Assembly: GCA_016714795.1 (NCBI GenBank) | Contig: JADKCA010000007.1 | Span: forward strand, 200,103 to 264,102 | Source of the DNA: Sphingomonadales bacterium | GTDB taxonomy: Bacteria; Pseudomonadota; Alphaproteobacteria; Sphingomonadales; Sphingomonadaceae | Direction: 5' to 3' | Length of the DNA: 64,000 nt | Shown: positions 17,612 through 25,567 of the stretch, in pieces | Position numbering within the stretch: position 1 is the stretch's first letter | How the letters are laid out: the number at the start of each line of letters is the position of its first letter | Translations under genes and position numbers: made by a program | Notes under the pieces: model-generated | What the model was told of the DNA's origin: nothing | Database searches by the model: none | What the model saw: the letters and a program-made list of their open reading frames with translations, nothing else

Positions 17612-18802
17612 ATGACAAGCTCTTCCATCCCATCGCATGTTCCCGCGCATCTGGTGCGCGATTTTGACTTCGCCGACATGCGTGGCGGCACGGATGTCTA
17701 CGCGCATTTTGCGTCACTTCACGATGAGCCCGACGTCTTTTACACCCCCTGCCACGGTGGCCATTGGGTGGCGACACGCTATGCCGACATGGAAGCGATC
17801 CTGACGGATAATATTGCATTTTCCAGCCACCATCAGACCGTTCCGCCCATGCCGATCACGCTGACGCTGATTGAATGGGATGGGGCCCTGCATGCGGATG
17901 CGCGCAAAGTGCTTTCTCCCTTCTTTAGCCCTAAGTCGGTCAGCAATCTCGAACAAGTTGCACGCGATCTGACCATTTCGCTGATCGATGGATTCCACAG
18001 TCGGGGCGAATGCGACTTCGTGAAGGAATTCGCGCTCAAGATGCCGATTATCATCGTGATGAGCCTGATGGGCTTGCCTGATGAAGACACGCCCTATCTG
18101 ATGCAGATTTCAGAAGACATCGTCCGTTCAACCGATCCTGAGGTGCAAGCAGCCGCATTCCAGCGCGTCTTCGACTATATTGCGCACAACGTCATGCCCA
18201 AGCGCCGCGCCACGCCCGGCAACGACATTTTCAGCGCCATTCTGGACGCTCGGATCGATGGCGGGCGTCCGTTTACCGATGAAGAAATTATAAGTTTCGG
18301 GGCGGTGCTCATCGCCGCAGGTCTCGACACGGTGGCGTCAACGCTTGGCTTCCTGACGAAGTTTCTCGCCGAAAATCCGGATCACCGTCGCGCGTTGGTG
18401 GATGACCCCGGCCTGATCAACGATGCGCTCGAAGAGATGATGCGCCGCTTTCACATTGCGAACATTGCCCGCGTCGTCGCCCACGACATGGAGTATAAAG
18501 GGCTGACCTTCAAAGCGGGCGACCGTATCCTGATTCCGACGTCGGCGGCGGGCATTGATCCGCATCGTTATGAAGATCCGTTTACTGTGGATTTCGCGCG
18601 CGGTGACAAGAAAACGCTGCAATTTGGGCGCGGCCCGCATCAATGCATCGGCTCGTTCCTTGCAAGAACGGAACTGCGGGTATTTCTGCAAGAGTGGCTC
18701 AAGCGCATCCCGGAGTTCAGCATCAAGCCGAGCGCAGTGCCGATCGCAGTACCGGGCAAGGCCAATTGCCTTCGCTATCTGCCCATCGTCTGGCCGGTCT
18801 GA
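17612..18802 (+). CDS. Cytochrome P450 (CYP101-like)
   Basis: A 396-residue soluble P450. The N-terminal GGHWVATRYADMEAIL resembles camphor hydroxylase relatives. The I-helix is AAGLDTVAST with the acid-alcohol pair (about 236-242). The K-helix ExxR is EEMMRR. The heme loop FGRGPHQCIGSFLAR carries the thiolate Cys near residue 345. It should hydroxylate a hydrophobic substrate, perhaps a terpenoid or hydrocarbon, but this is not predictable from sequence. It overlaps the rubredoxin gene by one base (TGATG), so electron supply by that rubredoxin is a reasonable inference. Neither a ferredoxin reductase nor a [2Fe-2S] ferredoxin is present nearby. Confidence 0.94.
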   Translation: MTSSSIPSHVPAHLVRDFDFADMRGGTDVYAHFASLHDEPDVFYTPCHGGHWVATRYADMEAILTDNIAFSSHHQTVPPMPITLTLIEWDGALHADARKVLSPFFSPKSVSNLEQVARDLTISLIDGFHSRGECDFVKEFALKMPIIIVMSLMGLPDEDTPYLMQISEDIVRSTDPEVQAAAFQRVFDYIAHNVMPKRRATPGNDIFSAILDARIDGGRPFTDEEIISFGAVLIAAGLDTVASTLGFLTKFLAENPDHRRALVDDPGLINDALEEMMRRFHIANIARVVAHDMEYKGLTFKAGDRILIPTSAAGIDPHRYEDPFTVDFARGDKKTLQFGRGPHQCIGSFLARTELRVFLQEWLKRIPEFSIKPSAVPIAVPGKANCLRYLPIVWPV

Positions 18803-18969
18803 TGCCCGAAAAGCACATCTGCACCTTTTGCGGCTTCATTTATGATGAAAGCCTGGGCATTCCAGACAATGATATAGCGCCAGGCACGCGCTGGGCAGAT
18901 GTTGTGGAAGATTGGGTCTGTCCGGACTGCGGCAACGGCAAAGAGAGTTTTGAGCTGCTGGACTGGTAA
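18802..18969 (+). CDS. Rubredoxin
   Basis: A 55-residue rubredoxin with the two CxxC knuckles CTFCG (about 7-10) and CPDCG (about 41-44). It has the aromatic core residues (YDESLG, TRWADVVEDWVCP) and the usual total length. It binds one Fe(Cys)4 and transfers single electrons in the cytoplasm. Its ATG overlaps the P450 stop, implying coupled translation. Rubredoxins classically serve AlkB-type alkane hydroxylases, so a rubredoxin coupled to a P450 is unusual. Convergent with the Rieske oxygenase gene. Confidence 0.93.
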   Translation: MPEKHICTFCGFIYDESLGIPDNDIAPGTRWADVVEDWVCPDCGNGKESFELLDW

Positions 18970-18972
18970 CAA

Positions 18973-18995
18973 CAGGGAGGCGCAATGCCCCCCTG
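18973..18995. terminator. Hairpin between convergent rubredoxin and oxygenase genes
   Basis: CAGGGAGGC (18973-18981) pairs with GCCCCCCTG (18987-18995) with one mismatch around a GCAAT loop. The location between two convergent stops (18969 and 19008) suits a bidirectional terminator, although neither side has a clear T-run. Confidence 0.5.
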
Positions 18996-19007
18996 CCTGT
19001 CACATGG

Positions 19008-20417
19008 TCAACGCTTCAAGCCGTTGATATACTTGCAATACTCATCGTAGAACGCCCGGATGCGCAGTTCCTGCTCGCCCAGAATAGCGCCCTCAAACGC
19101 CTCAGAGCGCATCCCGGCCTGCAATCTGGGGATCAGCACGCGATCCTGACTGACGACAGGGCCAAGCACCGAAAAATCCTCCGGATCAGCATAGCTTCGC
19201 GGCAAGACCGTCTTGCCACTTGTATCGACATCTTTCGGGACGCCCATATAGGAAGGCAATTCCGAAATGCCGGGAACCGCGTAAACCCGCAGGATATATT
19301 CGCACAGCAGCGGATCAGTGGCATGCGGTCGCCAAGACTGGACCAGGACGCCTTCCGGGTGGATATTCCAGGTGACACCAGGGAAGAAACTTAAGCTCCA
19401 GTCGTCAATCAGCTGCCCATCCGTGAATTTGGAATAGTCGATGGCACCGTTTGCGCCATTGCGCTTCCCCTTGACCACGGCCTGGGGCACGCCATCCCTC
19501 GTCTTCGGGAAGTCCGCTTCAGCCACGCCGGCTTCCCGCAGAAACAGCTTGTTTTCCTCTGACAGTTCCAGCGGTATTTCATCCAGATAGGGCGTCATAG
19601 GCTCAGTGAAAGGGAAGAACTGTCGGTTATGCCCGTTGGGGTACAAATCAACCTGTGCATAATAGGTATCGACGTTCGGGATCAGTTGCGGATGCGTGGC
19701 TTGCACATGGTATCCTTCGATGAAGGCCTCATGGGCTGTCTTCCAGTTGACCGGCCAAGTCTGGGCAACATCGGCGACGCGGACCATCTTTTCCAGATCA
19801 TAAGCCCCCAGCATCGCCGTGAAATCGTCACCCAGATAATCCGCGAGCGCAGGAGCCTCTTTGTCCATCGTCAGGAAAATCCAGCCTCGCCATGTGTCAA
19901 CCCGCGCCTTGGGCATATCGAGGCTACGGCAGAGCGTTTCCTTCCGGAATGTCTCGCGCTGAGGCACATGCCTGATGGCGCCATCTGTCTCGAACTCCCA
20001 GCGATGATAGGGGCAAACGAATCTGGTGGCCGAACCAAAGTCCTTCATCACCAACCGCGTGCCGCGATGTGTGCAGAAATTGTAGAGGGCGGTCAGCGCG
20101 TCGTTCGAACCGCGCGTCACAAGGAATGACTCAGGCCCCAGGTCAGTCTTCAGAAAGTCGCCCTGCTTCGGGATATCGTTCAGATGCCCAACAAGGTGCC
20201 ATGTTTTGCGCCAAAGCGCCTGCCATTCAAGATCATGGGCGTCCTTGGACCAATAGACCTGCTTGTCGGCAAGAATCCCTGCCCCGACATCGGGATAGCC
20301 TCGCTTTTCGACGGTTCGCTGAGGATCTTTCCAAAGTGGCTGTTCATAATGTGGCGTCCAGGCATCATATGAAAGCGCTGCTTCGGGCGTCGCGAATTCC
20401 AGATCGGCCTTGTCCAT
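19008..20417 (-). CDS. Rieske non-heme iron aromatic ring-hydroxylating oxygenase, alpha subunit
   Basis: A 469-residue protein. The Rieske [2Fe-2S] site has CTHRG (about 114) and CPYHRWEF (about 136), giving C-x-H...C-x2-H. The catalytic domain has HEAFIEGYHVQATHPQL with the two iron-binding histidines, and a mid-domain acidic ligand is expected near the C terminus. It adds oxygen to aromatic or related substrates using electrons from a separate reductase, which is not present here. A small beta subunit is also absent, so it is of the alpha-only type. It probably forms a catabolic block with the P450 and rubredoxin. Confidence 0.92.
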   Translation of the reverse strand: MDKADLEFATPEAALSYDAWTPHYEQPLWKDPQRTVEKRGYPDVGAGILADKQVYWSKDAHDLEWQALWRKTWHLVGHLNDIPKQGDFLKTDLGPESFLVTRGSNDALTALYNFCTHRGTRLVMKDFGSATRFVCPYHRWEFETDGAIRHVPQRETFRKETLCRSLDMPKARVDTWRGWIFLTMDKEAPALADYLGDDFTAMLGAYDLEKMVRVADVAQTWPVNWKTAHEAFIEGYHVQATHPQLIPNVDTYYAQVDLYPNGHNRQFFPFTEPMTPYLDEIPLELSEENKLFLREAGVAEADFPKTRDGVPQAVVKGKRNGANGAIDYSKFTDGQLIDDWSLSFFPGVTWNIHPEGVLVQSWRPHATDPLLCEYILRVYAVPGISELPSYMGVPKDVDTSGKTVLPRSYADPEDFSVLGPVVSQDRVLIPRLQAGMRSEAFEGAILGEQELRIRAFYDEYCKYINGLKR

Positions 20418-20918
20418 TTCTTCCTCCAGATCTCAAGGGTGACTGCTCTCTGAGGGAATGCGGTGAGGCACAATCCAGACCGTTGACTTAGGTCAACAAC
20501 GGCACCGCGATGCACGTCTGGACTTGGACAATCGCAGCTCAAGACAATGACGGAGGCTTGGCGCACATCGCGCCGGGCATGCTGAGATTTCGACACATGA
20601 AATCGCGGCAAATGTTCGCTTCTGTCCATGCCTCGCTGCACAACCGCTGGCTTCAGAACGCCACCTCGTCGATCGACAGACCTACACGCCCCACCGCTCG
20701 ACCGCCCTAGCCGAGCGGCAGTCCGTCACAGCCCGAAGTCCGCGCTCCTCTGCCCTAGCCGTGCTGAATGGAAAATAGTTGCGATCGGTCTGACAGCACC
20801 AGTTCACGGCATAATGGCGATATCCGCGCTGGCTGAGTTGAGTTTCTTAGGTTTTTCAGCCGGATTCACGGAATTCTCCTTGTCCATATCAACTCGCGCC
20901 TCATTTTCCACAAGCCAG
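20418..20918. other. Gene-free junction between catabolic genes and virB operon
   Basis: No intact gene is supported in these 501 bases. The part at about 20558-20745 reads as a broken insertion-sequence transposase. TTGACTTAGGTCAA at 20482-20495 is a near-perfect short palindrome upstream of the oxygenase gene and could be an operator. The rest, up to the virB11 stop, shows nothing recognisable. Confidence 0.5.
20558..20745 (+). pseudogene. IS6-like transposase C-terminal relic
   Basis: One frame gives MLRFRHMKSRQMFASVHASL and HNRWLQNATSSIDRPT. A neighbouring frame continues DRQTYTPHRSTALAERQ. Together they resemble the end of IS6-family DDE transposases (MLRFR-MK--QKFASVHA--HNHF------DRQTYK-RRSAALAEW). 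A frameshift and loss of the N-terminal two thirds leave it inactive. The family assignment is from memory of the C-terminal pattern. Confidence 0.55.
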
Positions 20919-21887
20919 TCATCTGCGCTCATGCGCCGCTTTCATAAATTTCGACGATCCTCCGCCCATCGCTTCCCGCTCCACCTGCACGATGAGATCA
21001 ATCGTTGCACGGGCCATGCGCTCCACCATGTCCCATGTCATGCCGCTGTTTCCTTGAAGCGCCAGCATGGCCAATTGATCAAGCGCGCTTTGCGGCGTGT
21101 TGGCGTGGATGGTGGTGAGTGAACCGGGGTGGCCTGTGTTGATCGCACGCAGGAATGTGAACGCTTCGCCGCCCCGGATTTCGCCGAGGATGATGCGGTC
21201 CGGGCGAAGTCTGAGCGACGCGATCAGCAGGTCTTCCGCACTCACCTGCGCCTCACCTTGGCCGTCCCGAATGGCAAGTAGACCTACGGCATTGCTGCGC
21301 TCTAAGGTTAGTTCAGGCGTATCTTCGATAAAGACGAGGCGCTCTGAACGATCGATCTCCGCAATCAGCGCGTTGAGCAGCGTCGTCTTGCCGGATGACG
21401 TGCCACCAGACACCATGATCGTCTTGCGGTTCCGGACAGCCCAACGCAAGAATGCGGGATAGTCGGAAGTGTCTGGTTTGGGGTCGATCACGGTTTTGCC
21501 ATGCCCGGCTAAGAGGCCTGAACTGCGCCAAGCCTCCAGCGACACCTGCACAGAATGGTGTTTGCGGATCGCGATTGCGATCTGGCCTCTTGTTGCAGGC
21601 GGCAGCACCAATTGCACGCGAGAGCCGTCCGGAAGGGCGGCGGCTATCAAAGGATGCTCTCTGCTTATGCCCTGTGCCGAATAGGCCGCGATCTGGCGTG
21701 CCAGCCGGGCCAACAGCGCAGTCGTCAGCAGTGGCTCGACATGATGTTCTAACTGGCCGTCTATGCGTTCCAGCCACACTTCGCCGGGGGCGTTGCACCA
21801 TATGTCAGTGACGTCAGGGCGCTCCAGGTAGGGAGCCAGCGGCACCAGGAAACTTTCGAGATAAATATAAGCCTGCCCGCCGGTCAC
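20919..21887 (-). CDS. virB11: VirB11-type T4SS ATPase
   Basis: A 322-residue secretion ATPase. The N-terminal domain is about 1-130. Walker A GGTSSGKTTLLNALI lies near residue 158, the Asp box is FIEDTPELTL, and Walker B is PDRIILGEIRGGEAFTFL. A His box follows with TGHPGSLTTIHANTP. It is a hexameric inner-membrane traffic ATPase that works with VirB4. It is the last gene of the virB operon; its ATG overlaps the virB10 stop (ATGA). Confidence 0.93.
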   Translation of the reverse strand: MTGGQAYIYLESFLVPLAPYLERPDVTDIWCNAPGEVWLERIDGQLEHHVEPLLTTALLARLARQIAAYSAQGISREHPLIAAALPDGSRVQLVLPPATRGQIAIAIRKHHSVQVSLEAWRSSGLLAGHGKTVIDPKPDTSDYPAFLRWAVRNRKTIMVSGGTSSGKTTLLNALIAEIDRSERLVFIEDTPELTLERSNAVGLLAIRDGQGEAQVSAEDLLIASLRLRPDRIILGEIRGGEAFTFLRAINTGHPGSLTTIHANTPQSALDQLAMLALQGNSGMTWDMVERMARATIDLIVQVEREAMGGGSSKFMKAAHERR

Positions 21888-22930
21888 GGCTGCTCGACCT
21901 CAGTGAAGTCGAGATCGCGAGCGACAAATACAGAGACAGGCGTGCCTTGCGCCACCTTGAGCGTGGGTTTGACCCGTTCCGGCGTCAGCGCGGCGACCGA
22001 CTGGGTGCTGCCGGGCAGGCCGACGATGACAGTGCCGTTGCTAATCCGCCGTGTCGCGAGCGTCACACCCAGATCGAGCGAGGATTGCAGAATTGCACCC
22101 CCAAAACGTTCGAAGAAGTGGGTGTTGACCTTGCCCTTGACGCCCGCCCGGCCCAGCGGGTCTGCGGACGGAGAGTCGAGCGCAATCATGCTGCCATCGG
22201 GCCGCATCAGCCGCTGCCACTGGATCAGAGCGCGGTTCTGCCCCGCTGAAAGGTCCGCCTTATACTCGCCATAGAGGCGGCTGCCGCGTGGAATGAGGAT
22301 GCGGGAGCCATCAAAGCCCCGCACATCGCGCGAGATGATGGCCCGGGCCGCGCCAGCCTGTGTGGAGTTGAGCGCCGTTTCGAGCACGGCCTGAATGATG
22401 GCGCCCTTGGGCAACGTTGTGGTGGGGTTGGCAAAACGCGTCGCTTTGACGCGATCCGGGTTTCGGGTCGCTGCCTGAGTGTCAGCGCCGGGCGCAAGTG
22501 ACGCCACGGGAGCTTGAAAGACGAGCCCTGACTCGCTCGCAACAGGCTGCGTGTTGGCTGCTCCGGATTGGCTGTAATATGCCGTTGACGGTGGCGCACT
22601 GGTCCAACGGCCTTGGGGTCGAGCGCGCTGCGGCGCAGCGGCGGGGGCTGATAGAGGCAGAGGCAATGGGGCAACTATTTGCGGTTGTGGCACCAATGCC
22701 GGAATGTCCAACTCCGGCGGCGCACTGATCATGCCGCCCCCGCTCTGTGTCACCACCTCGGTGGGTTGCGCCTGTTTGTCCGCGCGCCTTGCCTCCAAGA
22801 CGAAGAACAGACCCAAGGCTCCGCCCAATGCGATACCTCCGAAAACGAGCGCGCCGGGGCCGGTGCGCGCCCGTGCCACTACAGGCCGCATGAAGGTATC
22901 TGTCATCGGATCAGACGTGGCGCTGTTCAT
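21884..22930 (-). CDS. virB10: VirB10-type T4SS scaffold protein
   Basis: A 348-residue protein from the ATG at 22930, which overlaps the virB9 stop; a longer reading would run into virB9. It has a short cytoplasmic N terminus, one membrane helix (ALVFGGIALGGALGLFFVL, about 32-50) and a proline-rich periplasmic linker. A C-terminal TrbI/VirB10 domain follows, with FDGSRILIPRGSRLYGEYKA and ALIQWQRLMRPDGSMIALDS. It spans both membranes and joins the core complex to the ATPases. Confidence 0.92.
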   Translation of the reverse strand: MNSATSDPMTDTFMRPVVARARTGPGALVFGGIALGGALGLFFVLEARRADKQAQPTEVVTQSGGGMISAPPELDIPALVPQPQIVAPLPLPLSAPAAAPQRARPQGRWTSAPPSTAYYSQSGAANTQPVASESGLVFQAPVASLAPGADTQAATRNPDRVKATRFANPTTTLPKGAIIQAVLETALNSTQAGAARAIISRDVRGFDGSRILIPRGSRLYGEYKADLSAGQNRALIQWQRLMRPDGSMIALDSPSADPLGRAGVKGKVNTHFFERFGGAILQSSLDLGVTLATRRISNGTVIVGLPGSTQSVAALTPERVKPTLKVAQGTPVSVFVARDLDFTEVEQP

Positions 22931-23625
22931 GGGGATACCTCCTCGGCTTGCGGCATGGTCTGCCTGACAGCCTTCGCACTGGCTTTTCCGGTCCGAAAGA
23001 CCAGCGCGGGGTAAATCCGGTCGATCACCTGAACATCGTCGCGCATATAGCTGTCGACAGTCTCCTCCTCTCCTTTTGGATTGACGGAAAAGGTTGCCGG
23101 CAAATCCTGATCGGGATGCCATGTGACATAGATGCGTTCGCCATCATCTTCGATACGCGCGGGCATTTGGGCTCGATCTCCCTTGATCCGGTAGGATGCG
23201 GTTGAACGTGGCTTAGGCTCGCTCGTGCTGTTGGGTATCACCACAGGTTCCGGCCCTGTTATCCGCACCGCATAGACAGCATCTTGCGGCGTGCCATTTT
23301 GGAGCGCGAAGCGATAATGCCTCAGGCTGGTTTGCACCGTCATCCCATTTTCAGCCACGGGGACCAGCGACTCGATGGTCAGGCTGTCGCGCATGGGGGA
23401 GACGGAGACGCGCACGGCAGACTTGTTATCCAGCACCACAGCCGCAACGCCTTCCCCGGGCTCGAAAATCAGCGTCAGGCTGCTGCCCACCGCTGTTCGC
23501 AAGGGCATGCTGGCGCCGTTTCGCTCCAGACCAGAGTCTGGATGCGGCTGTCTGACGCGGGAGCTGGCAGTCGACGGAGCCGTGCAGACAAGTCCGAATG
23601 CAAGTGAACAGCACCAGCGCCTCAT
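22927..23625 (-). CDS. virB9: VirB9-type T4SS outer-membrane core protein
   Basis: A 232-residue protein with an N-terminal signal peptide (CCSLAFGLVCTAPSTA). It has VirB9/CagX-like beta domains: TVQTSLRHYRFALQN, DAVYAVRI, and C-terminal DDGERIYVTWHPDQDLPATF with IDRIYPALVFRTG. With VirB10 and usually the lipoprotein VirB7 it forms the outer-membrane core ring; no VirB7 is visible here. Both ends overlap neighbours by ATGA. Confidence 0.9.
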   Translation of the reverse strand: MRRWCCSLAFGLVCTAPSTASSRVRQPHPDSGLERNGASMPLRTAVGSSLTLIFEPGEGVAAVVLDNKSAVRVSVSPMRDSLTIESLVPVAENGMTVQTSLRHYRFALQNGTPQDAVYAVRITGPEPVVIPNSTSEPKPRSTASYRIKGDRAQMPARIEDDGERIYVTWHPDQDLPATFSVNPKGEEETVDSYMRDDVQVIDRIYPALVFRTGKASAKAVRQTMPQAEEVSP

Positions 23626-24368
23626 AGCGGCTTCTGGTCTCGGCGAACCGGTTGAGTTGATGGGACCGCAGGCGCTGGGGGGATTTCCGGCAGGAACTCA
23701 GCGTCACGATTGTAGCGCAACACTTGAAAGCCCAACGGATTGGTCAGGCGATCCTCGGCGCTCATCGCTGCGTTGGAAAACCGGTATTTGATAGTGGCCG
23801 CCCATGTCTGAGCGGGCTGACTCTGCCCGCCGGGATCGGTCCGCACCGTTGAGAAACGAACCAGCGCCGTATCCGCATTGATCGGCGAAATGCTTCGAAT
23901 CTCGGTCGCAATGACGGTTTGCCTTGGCAACGTTGCCAGTGGGCTTGTCGGGTTGCTGGCCTGCTGTGACGAGACATATTGGTTGCGTGCTGTCCCTTCC
24001 GACCAAAGAGCCACCTTACGATAGTTGGCTTTCAGTGCGTTGATGTCAAAGCTCTCTCGGGCCGTGACATATTGGACAAGGAAGGAACGCGCCAGGGCCG
24101 CATCGGGCGCGATCTGTTGCGGCTTGAGCGGATCAAGCTCCTGCACAAAGCCGGTCTGCTTGTCGACGAGCAGCGTGTAAGGCACCACCGTCTTCAACGG
24201 CAAGAGCAGGATCAGGGCAATGGCTTCGCACAGGGCAATCAGGCTTGCGATTCCGGCGATCCACCATGCGATGCGCCGCGCGCGGGTCTCCGCTGCGGCC
24301 CGGTCTGCCGCCCAGCTTTCGCCGTTCGCATAATAGTCCGCCAAGTCTGACTTCTCCTGCGTGCTCAA
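23622..24368 (-). CDS. virB8: VirB8-type T4SS inner-membrane protein
   Basis: A 248-residue bitopic protein. The cytoplasmic N terminus is followed by a single membrane helix (IAWWIAGIASLIALCEAIAL, about 33-52). The periplasmic NTF2-like domain carries VVPYTLLVDKQTGFVQELD, ARSFLVQYVTARESFD and FQVLRYNRDAEFLPE. It is an assembly factor of the T4SS. Its start overlaps the virB6 stop and its stop overlaps the virB9 start. Confidence 0.93.
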   Translation of the reverse strand: MSTQEKSDLADYYANGESWAADRAAAETRARRIAWWIAGIASLIALCEAIALILLLPLKTVVPYTLLVDKQTGFVQELDPLKPQQIAPDAALARSFLVQYVTARESFDINALKANYRKVALWSEGTARNQYVSSQQASNPTSPLATLPRQTVIATEIRSISPINADTALVRFSTVRTDPGGQSQPAQTWAATIKYRFSNAAMSAEDRLTNPLGFQVLRYNRDAEFLPEIPPAPAVPSTQPVRRDQKPL

Positions 24369-25567
24369 GGTCGGCTGTCCCTTTGGCTGGCGGCGGTGGA
24401 ATGACGTCGTGTGGTCCGCCGAAAGGCAGAACCCAGCGACGACGTGTTGGACCGCGACAGGCTCTCCTCTTGTTGATGACCTGCCATACCGTCCGCCGAT
24501 TGTGACAAAACCACACGACCCGCCGACTCCATCCTCAGCGAATGTGCGATGGCTCCCGATATCTGCTGCGCACGAGACAGGTCGAGACGTGGGGCATGGG
24601 GTATGGGTTGTATGGTCGTGCTGAACGCAGGAAATCCGCCCCTAAACCCATCATCTCTGAATCGATCTGCGAACAAGGCCCCCTGCATCCGTGCGCTGGA
24701 AAAGAACATCATGCGACAAATCAATGCCAGCATGGCCCAGCTGATCAGCGCAAATGTCAATGTGATGGCCAACAACTCTGTGGGCGTTGCAGGGGTCAGC
24801 AGGTTTGCGTTGCGCTGGAGGATTGCATCGCGCAACCAGCCCTCAAGGATCACCAGTTCCACCGCATAGCAAAGCGTGAGGCTGAGTGCGGCGACAGCGC
24901 AGGCCAGAAGCGCGCGCAGCCACCCGACAAACAGATCGCGCGTCCCCGCAAACAGCAGCAACCCTGCCATGAGCGGAGCCAAAGCGAGCAAAATGCCCGA
25001 GGCCAAGCGAACGAGGCCCAACGGTGCGAGTGTACTTGCAAGAAATGCGATGCGCCCCCACGCAAAACCGCCCTGATCAGTCAATGCGATGCCGCGCGCG
25101 GCCTCCTGCGGCCCAGCTATTGCGCCGGACAAGCGCCCCGTGCCACTGGCTGTCAGGCTGACAATGCCATCATCGGCGCCTTGCAGTCGCTGGTTAAGCT
25201 CCTGTCGTGTGCCCGGCAGACCTGACGCACCTCCGATGATTGCGGCCAACTGCGAAGGCCCGGACATCACCAAGTCATAGCCCAGCGTGCGCCAGGCCGG
25301 CCAGCTTGTCGCCAACGTCAACACAATGCCAATCTTGAGCGCCGAGCCCACAATATCACCTGCGTCCGGCACCGCCCCCATCATCACGCGGATGCCGAAC
25401 AGCGCGATGAACAGCGTCAATAGTGCCAGCAGGAGCGATGACGCGGGCGAACCACTCGCTGCCAGCGCACCAAATCCGAAAGTGCCGATCGATTGGGCCT
25501 GACAATCGACATGATCCAGCACCGTGGCCAGAAACTGTGATCCGGTTGTGATGGCAGTGCAACTCAT
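24365..25567 (-). CDS. virB6: VirB6/TrbL-type T4SS polytopic membrane protein
   Basis: A 400-residue protein with about six to seven hydrophobic helices, for example SLLLALLTLFIALFGIRVMM, LALAPLMAGLLLFAG and LLACAVAALSLTLCYAVEL. A hydrophilic C-terminal 90-residue tail rich in Ser/Arg follows. The N-terminal Cys-containing segment, extracytoplasmic loop and TrbL/VirB6 topology fit the inner-membrane channel component. It lies between virB4 and virB8 with ATGA overlaps on both sides. Confidence 0.86.
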   Translation of the reverse strand: MSCTAITTGSQFLATVLDHVDCQAQSIGTFGFGALAASGSPASSLLLALLTLFIALFGIRVMMGAVPDAGDIVGSALKIGIVLTLATSWPAWRTLGYDLVMSGPSQLAAIIGGASGLPGTRQELNQRLQGADDGIVSLTASGTGRLSGAIAGPQEAARGIALTDQGGFAWGRIAFLASTLAPLGLVRLASGILLALAPLMAGLLLFAGTRDLFVGWLRALLACAVAALSLTLCYAVELVILEGWLRDAILQRNANLLTPATPTELLAITLTFALISWAMLALICRMMFFSSARMQGALFADRFRDDGFRGGFPAFSTTIQPIPHAPRLDLSRAQQISGAIAHSLRMESAGRVVLSQSADGMAGHQQEESLSRSNTSSLGSAFRRTTRRHSTAASQRDSRP

